NCBI RefSeq assembly: GCF_049994905.1
Contig: NZ_CP188258.1
Location: 124,001-188,000, forward strand
DNA from: Diaminobutyricibacter sp049994905
Lineage (GTDB): Bacteria; Actinomycetota; Actinomycetes; Actinomycetales; Microbacteriaceae
Direction of reading: 5' to 3'
DNA length: 64,000 bases
The position numbers and the translations under genes were made by a program. How positions within the stretch are numbered: position 1 is the stretch's first letter; every line of letters begins with the position of its first letter. The notes beneath the pieces were generated by a model. That model was not told the origin of the DNA. It worked only from the letters and a program-made list of their open reading frames with translations, and made no database searches. Of the stretch, positions 16,611 through 24,774 are shown one piece after another.

Positions 16611-17204
16611 GTGCTGCCCCTGCCCTTCGACGTGCCCTCGGCGAAGATCCTCTTCAACGTCCTCATCGCCGTCTTCGCGGCTTCGGAGGTGGCCATCCGG
16701 GCCTTCTCGTTGCGTAATCGCGACACCCGCACCCGTGAGCTGACGAGCCTCCTCGTCGTCGCATCCGGATTCGTCGTCGGCATCGTGGGTGCGGTGGCGG
16801 TCTCGGTGCGGGTCACTGAGGCGGCCATCCCGTTCGGGCGCACGGCACTCTTCGTCGTCGGCTGCGCGGCGATGATCTTCGGCATCGCGTTTCGCGGATG
16901 GTCGGTGATCGTACTCGGCCGCTATTTCACCGTCGATGTGCGGGTGCGCGAGCATCAGGAGGTCGTCGATCGAGGTCCGTACCGGCTGCTGCGGCATCCG
17001 TCGTATACCGGCCTGCTGTGCACCTGCCTCGGCATCGGGCTCGCCCTGGGCAACTGGGTGGCCCTGCTGGTCGCGATCGTGCCGACGACCCTCGCGATCG
17101 TGTTCCGCATCCGCGTCGAGGAGCGTGCGCTCCTGGCCGGAATCGGCGAGCCGTACCGGGAGTTCTGCGCGACGCGCTCGCGGCTCATCCCGCACATCTG
17201 GTGA
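16611..17204 (+). CDS. Isoprenylcysteine carboxyl methyltransferase-like membrane protein
   Basis: 197 residues (208 if GTG 16578 is used). Four to five hydrophobic segments are followed by the ICMT signature: VVDRGPYRLLRHPSYTGLLC, then RIRVEERALLAGIGEPYREF. In eukaryotic ICMT these cytoplasmic parts bind S-adenosylmethionine and the substrate; bacterial relatives methylate unknown small or lipid substrates. The His-Pro and Glu-Glu residues needed for cofactor binding are present. It is divergent from the PBP gene and followed by a 237-base gap that contains two large inverted repeats. Confidence 0.82.
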   Translation: MLPLPFDVPSAKILFNVLIAVFAASEVAIRAFSLRNRDTRTRELTSLLVVASGFVVGIVGAVAVSVRVTEAAIPFGRTALFVVGCAAMIFGIAFRGWSVIVLGRYFTVDVRVREHQEVVDRGPYRLLRHPSYTGLLCTCLGIGLALGNWVALLVAIVPTTLAIVFRIRVEERALLAGIGEPYREFCATRSRLIPHIW

Positions 17205-17223
17205 GTGCGCCCGCCAACCCCGG

Positions 17224-17286
17224 GGCCGAGCACAGGAAAAGGCACGTCAAAACTGACGTTTGACGTGACTTTTCGTGTGCTCGGCC
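17224..17286. repeat. 28-bp-arm inverted repeat between converging genes
   Basis: Arms 17224-17251 and 17259-17286 pair with two mismatches and enclose the 7-base loop ACTGACG. The arm starts GGCCGAGCACA and ends GCACGTCAAA. It lies between two converging genes, with no ORF inside. Possible roles are a bidirectional terminator or a dispersed palindromic element. Confidence 0.6.
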
Positions 17287-17344
17287 GCCTGGGAGGCGAG
17301 GTCGGGACGATCTCGACGGCGGGCAACGGGTCAACTCTGACGTG

Positions 17345-17407
17345 CGACGAAAGCTGCGAGAAGTGGACTCTGAGCCCCGCGAAAACCCCTTCTCGCACCT
17401 TTCGCGG
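17345..17407. repeat. Second inverted repeat in the same gap
   Basis: Arms 17345-17363 and 17389-17407 (19 bases each, core GCGAGAAG/CTTCTCGC) pair in 16 positions around a 25-base loop. Together with the preceding repeat it fills most of the gap 17205-17441, which holds no gene that I can support. Confidence 0.5.
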
Positions 17408-17441
17408 CCCGCGGCACCCGAAACCGGCGCCGCCCCCGCAC

Positions 17442-18047
17442 TCACCCCTGGCGCAGGGCGAACTCGCGCAGCTCGTCGGCGTTCCAGCTGAGGCGCCCGT
17501 CGCGCATCTCCGCCGCCGTCGCGCGCACCCAGTCGAGCTCCGCCTTCAGCACCGCGCGAAGGTACTCGTCTTCCAGCCCCGCGATGCGCGGGAGGCCGGC
17601 GGCCGCCTGGTTGCGGATGCCCTCCTCGAGTGACGAAAGCCGCGCGGCCAGGGCTGCGGCGCGTGTCTCGAGTGCCTGGGCGATGTCATCCGCCGAGAAG
17701 AGCAGCAGGTGTGACAGCGCCGCCGGGAACTCCGGGTATTCGTTCTTCGGTGTCGCGAGCATGTCGGCGAGCCAGGCGCGCGCCGTCGCGCGGCCTTCGT
17801 CGGTCAGCTCGTAGACCGTGCGTTCCGGGTACTGCTGATCGCGGCCGGTCTCCCGCACCGTGATGAGGCCCGCAGCCTCGAGGCGCTCGATCGTGCGGTA
17901 GAGGCTGGCGCGCTGTTCGACGTTGATGACCGCATCCTTTCCCCACTGACGGATGAGGCGCTGCAGGCCGTACGGATGCAGGGGCTCGTAGTGCAGGAGC
18001 GCGAGCACGGTGAGGGCCAGCGGCGTCGGGCGGGGTGCGGAAGTCAT
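17442..18047 (-). CDS. PadR family transcriptional regulator
   Basis: 201 residues from ATG 18047 (an ATG 9 bases upstream is also possible). The winged helix is typical of PadR: LALTVLALLHYEPLHPYGLQ, SLYRTIERLEAAGLI, then the wing RTVYELTDEGRA; the C-terminal half is a long-helix dimerisation domain (Vir-type). It is divergent from a two-gene operon encoding a 150-residue protein and a flavin monooxygenase. A direct repeat in the shared promoter is the probable binding site. PadR proteins usually repress and are released by a small aromatic or drug-like ligand, which would fit a monooxygenase target. Confidence 0.9.
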   Translation of the reverse strand: MTSAPRPTPLALTVLALLHYEPLHPYGLQRLIRQWGKDAVINVEQRASLYRTIERLEAAGLITVRETGRDQQYPERTVYELTDEGRATARAWLADMLATPKNEYPEFPAALSHLLLFSADDIAQALETRAAALAARLSSLEEGIRNQAAAGLPRIAGLEDEYLRAVLKAELDWVRATAAEMRDGRLSWNADELREFALRQG

Positions 18048-18067
18048 GTCATCCATACTAATCCATT

Positions 18068-18106
18068 TGAAACTAGTTGCAGTGAAACTAGTACGTACGT
18101 TACTAT
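18068..18106 (+). promoter_or_regulatory. Promoter with TGAAACTAGT direct repeat (PadR operator candidate)
   Basis: TGAAACTAGT occurs at 18068-18077 and 18083-18092, a 15-base period. A promoter TTGCAG (18077-18082), 18 bases, TACTAT (18101-18106) overlaps both copies and points to the gene at 18149. A bound PadR dimer would block it. Each copy contains the palindrome ACTAGT. Confidence 0.5.
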
Positions 18107-18148
18107 CAACACATCCCAACGAATTCACCCCAACGAAAGGAAGACACC

Positions 18149-18601
18149 ATGAACACCTCGACCCGGACCGAAACCCTGGTCGCCGATCACGCCGTGCTGA
18201 AGAAGCTCGGGCGCTGGACCGACGCGACCGCCTTCAGCATCCGCGCTCGCCGCAGCTCGGTCGTCCTCGACCTGCGCGCGCTCGACCCGGGCGCCGCGAT
18301 CGAGGTCGTGGCGGATGCCGACCACAGCGTCATCACGCTGCTCGCCCCGGCGAACGCCACCGTCGACGCCGACGACCTGCGGTGGACCGGAAGCGGCCGC
18401 GTGCACGACGCGGGCAGCGGGCTCGGTGAGTCGGTCATCCGCGTGACGGGCACCGCCCACGACAGCCAGCTGCGCGTGCACCGCGGGGGAGTGGCCCAGC
18501 TGACCGCGATGCTGTCGCGCGCCTACCTGCGCGAACTCCGCCAGACCGCGCGCACCGGCGCGTACCCCACGATCGACGATCCGGCGCGTCCGCAGCGCTG
18601 A
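18149..18601 (+). CDS. Uncharacterised 150-residue protein in PadR-controlled operon
   Basis: ATG 18149 is preceded by GAAAGGAAG. No signal peptide or membrane segment. The sequence has alternating beta-strand character (SSVVLDLRALDPGAAIEVVAD, cited as VVLDLRALDPGAAIEVV; then ITLLAPANATVDADDLRW and QLRVHRGGVAQLTAML), which resembles the beta-rolls of small LiaF/DUF1707-associated or toastrack-type domains. I cannot name a family with confidence. Twenty-nine bases separate it from the flavin monooxygenase, so both are probably made together under PadR control. Confidence 0.72.
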   Translation: MNTSTRTETLVADHAVLKKLGRWTDATAFSIRARRSSVVLDLRALDPGAAIEVVADADHSVITLLAPANATVDADDLRWTGSGRVHDAGSGLGESVIRVTGTAHDSQLRVHRGGVAQLTAMLSRAYLRELRQTARTGAYPTIDDPARPQR

Positions 18602-18630
18602 CCGTCCAGACATAAGGAAGAGGTTCGACC

Positions 18631-19821
18631 ATGAATCACATCACGACGGCCACCGTCATCGGTGGCGGTATCGCCGGCGCAGTCTGCGCGATGGCGTTGC
18701 AGCGTGCCGGCATCACCGCCACGATCTACGAAGCGCACGACGGATCCGACGAGGCGGTGGGCGGCGGCCTGACGCTGGCCCCGAACGGGGTCGCGGCGCT
18801 GGATGTCATCGGCTGCGGCGACCTCGTGCGCGGCCTCGGCGACCCCATGACCGGCATCGTCCTGGAGAGCTGGAACGGCAAGCGCCTCGGCGCGTTCAGC
18901 TCGGGGGGCGACGACTCGGCGATCTTCCTCTGGCGCGGCCGGTTCAGCGCCGCGCTGGGGGCGGAGGCCGAGAGTCGCGGAATCCGTATCGTCGCGGGTG
19001 CGCGATTCGTGGATGCGGTCACCGACGCGGATGCTGTCGAAGCGCGTTTCGCAGACGGCACCATCGCGCGCGCCGACCTTCTGATCGGCGCTGACGGCAT
19101 CCACTCACGGGTGCGGTACGTCATCGACCCGAGCGCGCCGAGTCCCAGCTACACCGGACTCGTCGGATTCGGCGGCATGGCCCGCGAGTCGGGTCTTGCG
19201 CCGACCGACGGCGCGATGCGGATGAGTTTCGGCAAGCGGGCCTTCTTCGGCTACCGCGTGACCGGCGACGGGACCGCCGAGTGGTTTGCGAACCTTCCGA
19301 AGAAGGTGGCGCCGGCCGCGGACCAGCTTCGGGCCTCGCGGGCCGCTCTGGTGCTCGACGAGTTGCGCCGTGCGTTCGCCGACGACCGCACCCCCGCTGC
19401 CGACCTCGTCGCCCGCTCCGACCCGTCGTCGCTGGTGACCGTGGGTCCGCTGGAGATCATGCCGAACCTCCCGCACTGGAGCCGGGACGGCATCGTCGTG
19501 ATCGGGGACGCGGCGCACGCGGCATCCCCGAGCTCCGGCCAGGGTGCATCCCTGGCGATCGAGAGCGCAATCGAGCTCGCTCGCCACCTGCGGGACCTTC
19601 CGCGGGATGAGGCGCTCGCCGCCTACGAAGCCGCGCGGCGGCCGCGGGTGGAACGCATCATCGCCGCTGCAGAGAAGACGAACAGCAGCAAGGCGGCCGG
19701 CCCGGTCGGGCGTGTTGTTCGCGACCTGGTCATGCCGGTGGCGATGCGGATGGTGCGGCCGGAGAAGCAGGCGTGGCAGACGGAGTACCGAATCGCGTGG
19801 GATGCGACGGCGCGGGTATGA
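18631..19821 (+). CDS. FAD-dependent aromatic-type monooxygenase
   Basis: 396 residues with the three group A flavoprotein monooxygenase motifs: N-terminal GxGxxG (VIGGGIAGAVCAMAL, about 9-23) binding the FAD ADP part, the DG motif in LLIGADGIHSRVR (about 151-163), and GDAAHAASPSSGQGAS (about 292-307). It should hydroxylate a small substrate with NAD(P)H and oxygen. RBS AGGAAGAGG precedes ATG 18631. Second gene of the PadR operon; tetracycline-, kynurenine- or salicylate-type substrates cannot be told apart from sequence reading. Confidence 0.9.
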   Translation: MNHITTATVIGGGIAGAVCAMALQRAGITATIYEAHDGSDEAVGGGLTLAPNGVAALDVIGCGDLVRGLGDPMTGIVLESWNGKRLGAFSSGGDDSAIFLWRGRFSAALGAEAESRGIRIVAGARFVDAVTDADAVEARFADGTIARADLLIGADGIHSRVRYVIDPSAPSPSYTGLVGFGGMARESGLAPTDGAMRMSFGKRAFFGYRVTGDGTAEWFANLPKKVAPAADQLRASRAALVLDELRRAFADDRTPAADLVARSDPSSLVTVGPLEIMPNLPHWSRDGIVVIGDAAHAASPSSGQGASLAIESAIELARHLRDLPRDEALAAYEAARRPRVERIIAAAEKTNSSKAAGPVGRVVRDLVMPVAMRMVRPEKQAWQTEYRIAWDATARV

Positions 19822-19904
19822 CCCGCGGGTGTCAGATTCGTTAGTGCGTTTGCACCTACCGAAGTTACAATTCCTCGCACATCTGACGGCGATGATCGTA
19901 ATGG

Positions 19905-21398
19905 TCAATCCGAAGAGGTGGGTGAGGTTCCGGCTGGAACATTCTCGGCTGACTTCATCAATCGAGGTTCGTGCGCCCGTGGGTGTCGTCTTTGTTTTAG
20001 TGAGAAATCGCGAGGGGTAAACGCAAGGAGCAGCACGGCTGCAACAAGACCGTGGGTAAACATGGCGGTCAGGATAGATGTGTTCGAGAGAGCGATTGTC
20101 GGCATTGTCATCACAACCCCGGCCACTGCAATGGGAAGGCCAACAGCAGCACGATCAAGAATGCGCAGGTAGGCAAGAAGAATGGCTCCCGCTCCGACTA
20201 TCCCAGCCCACCCAAAATTCGCAAAACCGTCAGCAAAAAGGTTCGCATTCACAGCAGTGTTCGGTGAATTTGCCATCCACGAACCGATTACGAATGGAAC
20301 TGGTACATCGTACGGGAAGTCGAGAAAGGGGCGCAGAATTGAGCCCGCGAGATGCGTCTGCGGGTTTTGACTGAAGAAGTCGACGTACGCAGAGGTCAAC
20401 AGGCCCGGTGTAGCGAGAAAGCGTCGGGAGAAGAGCGACGTCCACACGACTGAGTGGGATAGCTGATCGAGTATTGCGGAAGCGAGCATGAGAATTGCGG
20501 CGCCCCAGACCAGCGAGAGGCCGTCAGCACTCTTTGCGCGACGACGCAAGAGATAGGCCACAATCAACCACGCGGGAATCGCAAAGATCATCGTCTTGAA
20601 TCCAGTTCCCGAGTACAGAACCATTTGTCCGAGAAGACCAGCGATCACCCAAACAGGGCGACGAGTGAAAATGCCGCGAGCGACAATGAGTGGGTTGACG
20701 ACATTCGCTTGGGTAAAGACGAGATAGTTGATAAAACCAACGCCGCCAGTGTTTTCCGCGTACTGGTCTCGAACGTCATACACGTCCAGGAAGCTTACGA
20801 ATCGGAGGCTGAGTCCTTGCGTGACGGCTAGGAGGGCGTATGTGGCAAGAGAAAACACCACGATGATGAGCCAGAAGGAGGTAGGAGACACGGATAGGTG
20901 CAAAGGCCGATTTGTGCCGCGTGTACCCAGAGCCACGCCAGCAAAGACCAGCGAAACAGTGACCGCCAAAAGAATGGCTTGACTCTTGTCGAGATAGCTC
21001 GTGTAAGGCGCCATCAGTACCGCAGGAGCCACCGTTACGACGTACAGAATCCACAGCACGACGGCCGATGCTTTTTCTATCCGCCTCGGAAGGCAAAGCG
21101 CCATCGCTATCGCGATGATGATTGTAAGCGTTACCACGCCTAAGTCGGGCTCCGTGTACCGAAACCCTTGATACCCAAAGTTAGGGGACAGGAGGGAGGA
21201 ATACACCCAGTGCAGAATGACGGCGAAGCCGATCACCGATACGGGGATGAGTACCAACTCCCGGACCGGGAACCTGAGTTTGGATCGCTTCTCTGGTTCC
21301 ACAAGACGAGAGCTTACCTCTGCCACTGACGCGTCGAGTGATTCCGTGCCGTTGAGTAGGTTAAGCGCTGCAACTGTTCTGTCGGGGGCCGCCGTCAC
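19905..21398 (-). CDS. Putative polysaccharide polymerase (Wzy-like membrane protein)
   Basis: 497 residues with about 11-12 hydrophobic segments (for example VLIPVSVIGFAVILHWVY and LWILYVVTVAPAVLM) and a large external loop around residues 215-300 and 335-390, the usual plan of O-antigen/oligosaccharide repeat-unit polymerases. Both ends are hydrophilic. Sequence among such polymerases is too divergent for a firm call by eye, but its place beside glycosyltransferases and a flippase supports it. ATG overlaps the stop of the DUF4012 gene by 4 bases. Base composition is visibly lower in GC than the flanks. Confidence 0.72.
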   Translation of the reverse strand: MTAAPDRTVAALNLLNGTESLDASVAEVSSRLVEPEKRSKLRFPVRELVLIPVSVIGFAVILHWVYSSLLSPNFGYQGFRYTEPDLGVVTLTIIIAIAMALCLPRRIEKASAVVLWILYVVTVAPAVLMAPYTSYLDKSQAILLAVTVSLVFAGVALGTRGTNRPLHLSVSPTSFWLIIVVFSLATYALLAVTQGLSLRFVSFLDVYDVRDQYAENTGGVGFINYLVFTQANVVNPLIVARGIFTRRPVWVIAGLLGQMVLYSGTGFKTMIFAIPAWLIVAYLLRRRAKSADGLSLVWGAAILMLASAILDQLSHSVVWTSLFSRRFLATPGLLTSAYVDFFSQNPQTHLAGSILRPFLDFPYDVPVPFVIGSWMANSPNTAVNANLFADGFANFGWAGIVGAGAILLAYLRILDRAAVGLPIAVAGVVMTMPTIALSNTSILTAMFTHGLVAAVLLLAFTPRDFSLKQRRHPRAHEPRLMKSAENVPAGTSPTSSD

Positions 21399-23221
21399 TT
21401 CAAGGGCCAGGTTGCGCAGTTCAGGGTTCCTTGAGTGACCGTCGTCGCACTGACGGCCGGGGTGACTTGGGTGGCCAACGCGCGCTTGTCGCTATGGCTA
21501 GCGATCAGGTCGAACGTGATCGTCTGAGTCTCGCCAGGCATGATGGTGATGCGATCCTGAGCGGCGGTAAATTCGCCGTCGGTGGTGGCCAAGGGGGCTT
21601 CGCCGCCATTGCTTACCTTGATAGCCGCAACCTTATATCCGTGGGGAGCATAGGCGGTGACACCGAGGCGGATGTGACCGTCCGAGACGGTCACATAGCG
21701 TGGGAGCGTAGTGCCTGCATCTGCGGGGGCGACGTTTGTCAGTTTGACGGTCACGCGAACATCCGTTGGTCCGCCTGCCTTGCAGGTCGCCTGAGAGAGT
21801 TCGACGTTCTGCTTCAAGAAGTAGGCCATCTTTGATGGGGTCATGTCACGGAAGTAAACGCCGAATGAATCCGTCGTCGCTGTGCTCTTTGGCGGCGCGC
21901 CATAGAAGCTTGAGTTCTCGATCACGGCCTGCTCGGCCTTGTTGGAACTCCAGATCAGGATTCGGTGCTGCTTAGAGGCTGTTGTCACAAAGTTCGCAAG
22001 CGTTTTCGGGTCGACGCCGCCGTCTAAGAGCTTGCCAATCACCGAACCTGCGACGGCCTGGTTGATGAGATCGACGGTCTGGGCGTCGTGCTTCTCGTAG
22101 AGGCCAAAGAGAAGAGTTTTGACGGCGTTCGCGCTGGTCAACTGGGTTCCGTCGATTAATGGGACTGGCCCTGTCACGGCGAGGAACTGGCTAAGTGCGA
22201 CTGTGTCGACTGCGATCATGCCGTCGATCTGAATTCCCTTGGCCTTCGCCCACATCGCCTTCGCGATTTCGAAAGTGACCGGAAAGCGTGGGGTCTCAGT
22301 CAGGTCCTGGACGAAACGGCCAAGACTCGTCGGATAGAGCCGTGCTGAGTCAGTCGGCACATCGATCACCGGAGCGTCGAACATGGGGAATTCAGCAGGC
22401 GCAGCGGAAGACTGTGCGATCAGCCGGATCGCACCCTTATCGACATTTAGGACAGCCATAGATCCGGTCGTGCCACCCGCGGGCATGAGCTCGCCGTTGT
22501 TCTGAAAGATCAGAAGATAGTTGCGCGGTCCGTCCGAGCCAAGCGTTCCTGGAAGGATCGCGAGTAGGGACTTCGCCGAGTTAAGCTCGCCGGATGCTGA
22601 CGCAAGCATCGTCTGAAGTTTCGTCTTGGCGGTGGCTACCTGGCTGATTGTCCCGCGCGTATCGACGGACTTCAGTGCCACCAAAGCTGCATTGACAGAT
22701 CCGGATGCGCTGTCCACAGCCGGTGCCGTCTTCTCAATTGCCGCAAGATCGATTTGCCCGTTATGAGGCTTCAGCGACTCGAGCGTCAAGGAACTGCTCA
22801 CCGCGACAAGAGGATTGACAGCGCCCTTGACCACTGCATCTGTTTCATTCGCCATGACGCGCACTGCGGTCAGGTTGCGACCGAGAACCGGCACCGTCTC
22901 GGTTAGGCGCCAGATGGGGTCGCTCGTCAACTGGCGCGCGTTCGATACCTTTGGTTCGAGCTTGGCGTACGTCTCCTTCGCCCCGGCGCTGTTCTGAGCG
23001 AGAATCTGTGCCTTCAGCGTGCCGATCAGGGGCATGGAGCTTTGCAGTTCCTGCTTCGCCTGAAGCGCACGGACGCCAACCCAGGCAGCGCAAGCGACTG
23101 CGACAACCACGACGACAATCAGCCAAAACCACCAGTGCGTGTAGAACCTCTTGCGCTTTGTCTGGTTGCGGCTCCCGGTCGTGTGACGGCGCGCGGGTCG
23201 CGAGTCGGCTTCAGAAGACAT
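21395..23221 (-). CDS. DUF4012 membrane-anchored protein
   Basis: 608 residues from ATG 23221 (an in-frame TTG at 23233 is possible). A short basic N-terminus and one membrane helix (about 29-48, WWFWLIVVVVVAVACAAW) precede a large external part. The DUF4012 core is marked by LLIFQNNGELMPAGGTTGSM (about 240-259), followed by a beta-rich C-terminal domain of about 130 residues with an immunoglobulin-like look. DUF4012 proteins are common beside surface polysaccharide genes in Actinobacteria; their function is not established, with a cell-wall ligase or chain-length role suggested by location only. Coupled to the polymerase by ATGA. Confidence 0.85.
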   Translation of the reverse strand: MSSEADSRPARRHTTGSRNQTKRKRFYTHWWFWLIVVVVVAVACAAWVGVRALQAKQELQSSMPLIGTLKAQILAQNSAGAKETYAKLEPKVSNARQLTSDPIWRLTETVPVLGRNLTAVRVMANETDAVVKGAVNPLVAVSSSLTLESLKPHNGQIDLAAIEKTAPAVDSASGSVNAALVALKSVDTRGTISQVATAKTKLQTMLASASGELNSAKSLLAILPGTLGSDGPRNYLLIFQNNGELMPAGGTTGSMAVLNVDKGAIRLIAQSSAAPAEFPMFDAPVIDVPTDSARLYPTSLGRFVQDLTETPRFPVTFEIAKAMWAKAKGIQIDGMIAVDTVALSQFLAVTGPVPLIDGTQLTSANAVKTLLFGLYEKHDAQTVDLINQAVAGSVIGKLLDGGVDPKTLANFVTTASKQHRILIWSSNKAEQAVIENSSFYGAPPKSTATTDSFGVYFRDMTPSKMAYFLKQNVELSQATCKAGGPTDVRVTVKLTNVAPADAGTTLPRYVTVSDGHIRLGVTAYAPHGYKVAAIKVSNGGEAPLATTDGEFTAAQDRITIMPGETQTITFDLIASHSDKRALATQVTPAVSATTVTQGTLNCATWPLK

Positions 23222-23274
23222 TCGGCTATTCAAGCAGAGGTAAGCTGGGTTACCGCTGTTGAAGGGGTTGTCGC

Positions 23275-23285
23275 CCGATAATCGG
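23275..23285. promoter_or_regulatory. Palindrome CCGATAATCGG in divergent polysaccharide promoter
   Basis: Same 11-bp palindrome as before the PBP gene. Here it lies 54 bases upstream of the DUF4012 start and 128 bases upstream of the glycosyltransferase start, in the 191-base divergent region 23222-23412, which otherwise contains only a small GGTAA/TTACC dyad near 23239-23254. Confidence 0.4.
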
Positions 23286-23412
23286 CCCCTGTCCTGATGG
23301 ACAATTGCGAAGCTCTGACAGGCAAATACGCGCCGGTGCGACGATCGCAGCGGTGGTCGATTTCATACGACTCAATTTGCGGATCTTCTCTCGAAAGCAA
23401 GGACTAACAGTA

Positions 23413-24666
23413 ATGGCGGACGCCTCTCGAACTGTGTGGGTGGTAAACCACTACACTGCCATTCCTGAGCTGCATCATCAGGCAGGCCGGCACTACCACC
23501 TGGCCACGCATCTAGAGCACGAGGGCTGGAAGGCGGTGCTGATTGGTGCGAGTACAACACATCCAGTCGGAAAGCAGACGTTACCGCAGGGAGTTCGGCG
23601 GCGATACGTGGCAGAGACTCCATCTCGGTTGACGCTGCGCGCACCGGCCTACGGGCGAAATGCGCTTCGTCGGGTTGTCAATATGGCCTGGTTCACGCTT
23701 GCCCTTCTGGTGCCCGCTTCGACTCGAGGATTACCCGCGCCGGACGTGATTGTTGGGAGCACGGTGCACCCATTTGCAGCGCTTGCAGCGTCGCAGCTTG
23801 CGCGTCGCCGGCGAGTGCCATTTGTGTTCGAGATCCGCGACCTTTGGCCCGAGACCTTTATCTCGATGGGTGTTCTTCGACGCAGGGGCATCATTGCAAG
23901 GGCATTGCGGTTTGTCGAGCACGTCAGCATCCGTCGAGCTTCGCTGGTTCTCTCCCCGCTTCCCGGCGTCGGCGACTATCTTCGAGCCCATGGGTATCCA
24001 AATGATTTTGTGTGGGTGTCCAACGGCATCGAGGCCGAAGCGCAGGGCGGCGTGGCAGTGCCTTCAGCTAAAACCCACAACGGGCTGGTTTTCACGTACC
24101 TCGGCGCGATGGGATGGGCAAACGCACTGCCCGTCATCATCGACGCTTTCGCTCGATACGTCCAAATCAGCGGCGACGTAAATGCGCGCCTGAGATTGGT
24201 TGGCGACGGGTCCCTCAAGCCTGTCCTTCGTGATCGAGCGCAAGCGAGCGCGGCAGGGTCGCAGATCACCGTCGAAGATGCAGTTCCGCAAAACCAAGTG
24301 CCCCGCATCATCGCTGAGAGCGACTGCTTGGTGATCAACTTTCGGAATCTTGATGTTTATAGGTACGGAGTGAGTCCCAACAAGATCTTTCAGTACCTGC
24401 TGGGGGCAAAACCAATAATTTTTGGCAGTCCCGCGAAGAACGACCCTGTGCGCGACTCGGGTGCGGGCTTCAGTGTGGTGCCCGACGATGTCGAGGCCTT
24501 TGCCGCAGCGATGAGTAAAGTGGCGCGGCTGACCGAGGATGAACGGGCGAAACTCGGCATTCAAGGCCGGGCGCACGTTCTTGTCGAATACGACTACCGG
24601 ACGCTTGCCTTGCGACTTGCTGCCGCTCTGGAGCGAGTTGTCGGCACGCGCCCGGCATCGCGATGA
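23413..24666 (+). CDS. Glycosyltransferase family 4 (WbuB-like)
   Basis: 417 residues from ATG 23413, preceded by AAGGA at good distance; upstream codons in the same frame lack coding character. GT-B fold: N-terminal WVVNHYTAIPELHHQAGRHY is the WbuB-type opening, then VFEIRDLWPE (about 160-169) and the C-terminal donor domain with YLGAMGWANALPVIIDAF and GVSPNKIFQYLLGAKPII, where PNKIFQY holds the region that contacts the nucleotide sugar. WbuB relatives transfer GlcNAc or FucNAc-type sugars to a lipid-linked acceptor. It is probably a repeat-unit assembly enzyme of this locus. Confidence 0.85.
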   Translation: MADASRTVWVVNHYTAIPELHHQAGRHYHLATHLEHEGWKAVLIGASTTHPVGKQTLPQGVRRRYVAETPSRLTLRAPAYGRNALRRVVNMAWFTLALLVPASTRGLPAPDVIVGSTVHPFAALAASQLARRRRVPFVFEIRDLWPETFISMGVLRRRGIIARALRFVEHVSIRRASLVLSPLPGVGDYLRAHGYPNDFVWVSNGIEAEAQGGVAVPSAKTHNGLVFTYLGAMGWANALPVIIDAFARYVQISGDVNARLRLVGDGSLKPVLRDRAQASAAGSQITVEDAVPQNQVPRIIAESDCLVINFRNLDVYRYGVSPNKIFQYLLGAKPIIFGSPAKNDPVRDSGAGFSVVPDDVEAFAAAMSKVARLTEDERAKLGIQGRAHVLVEYDYRTLALRLAAALERVVGTRPASR

Positions 24667-24774
24667 TCAGCAGGATGCCGCTTACGGGCCAATCGGTACT
24701 TTTCGAGTCGCGATAGGGTGATCAGTGCGCAGGGCACCCGGCTAGCGCATCTCCAAACGATTCGGATCTCTTGC

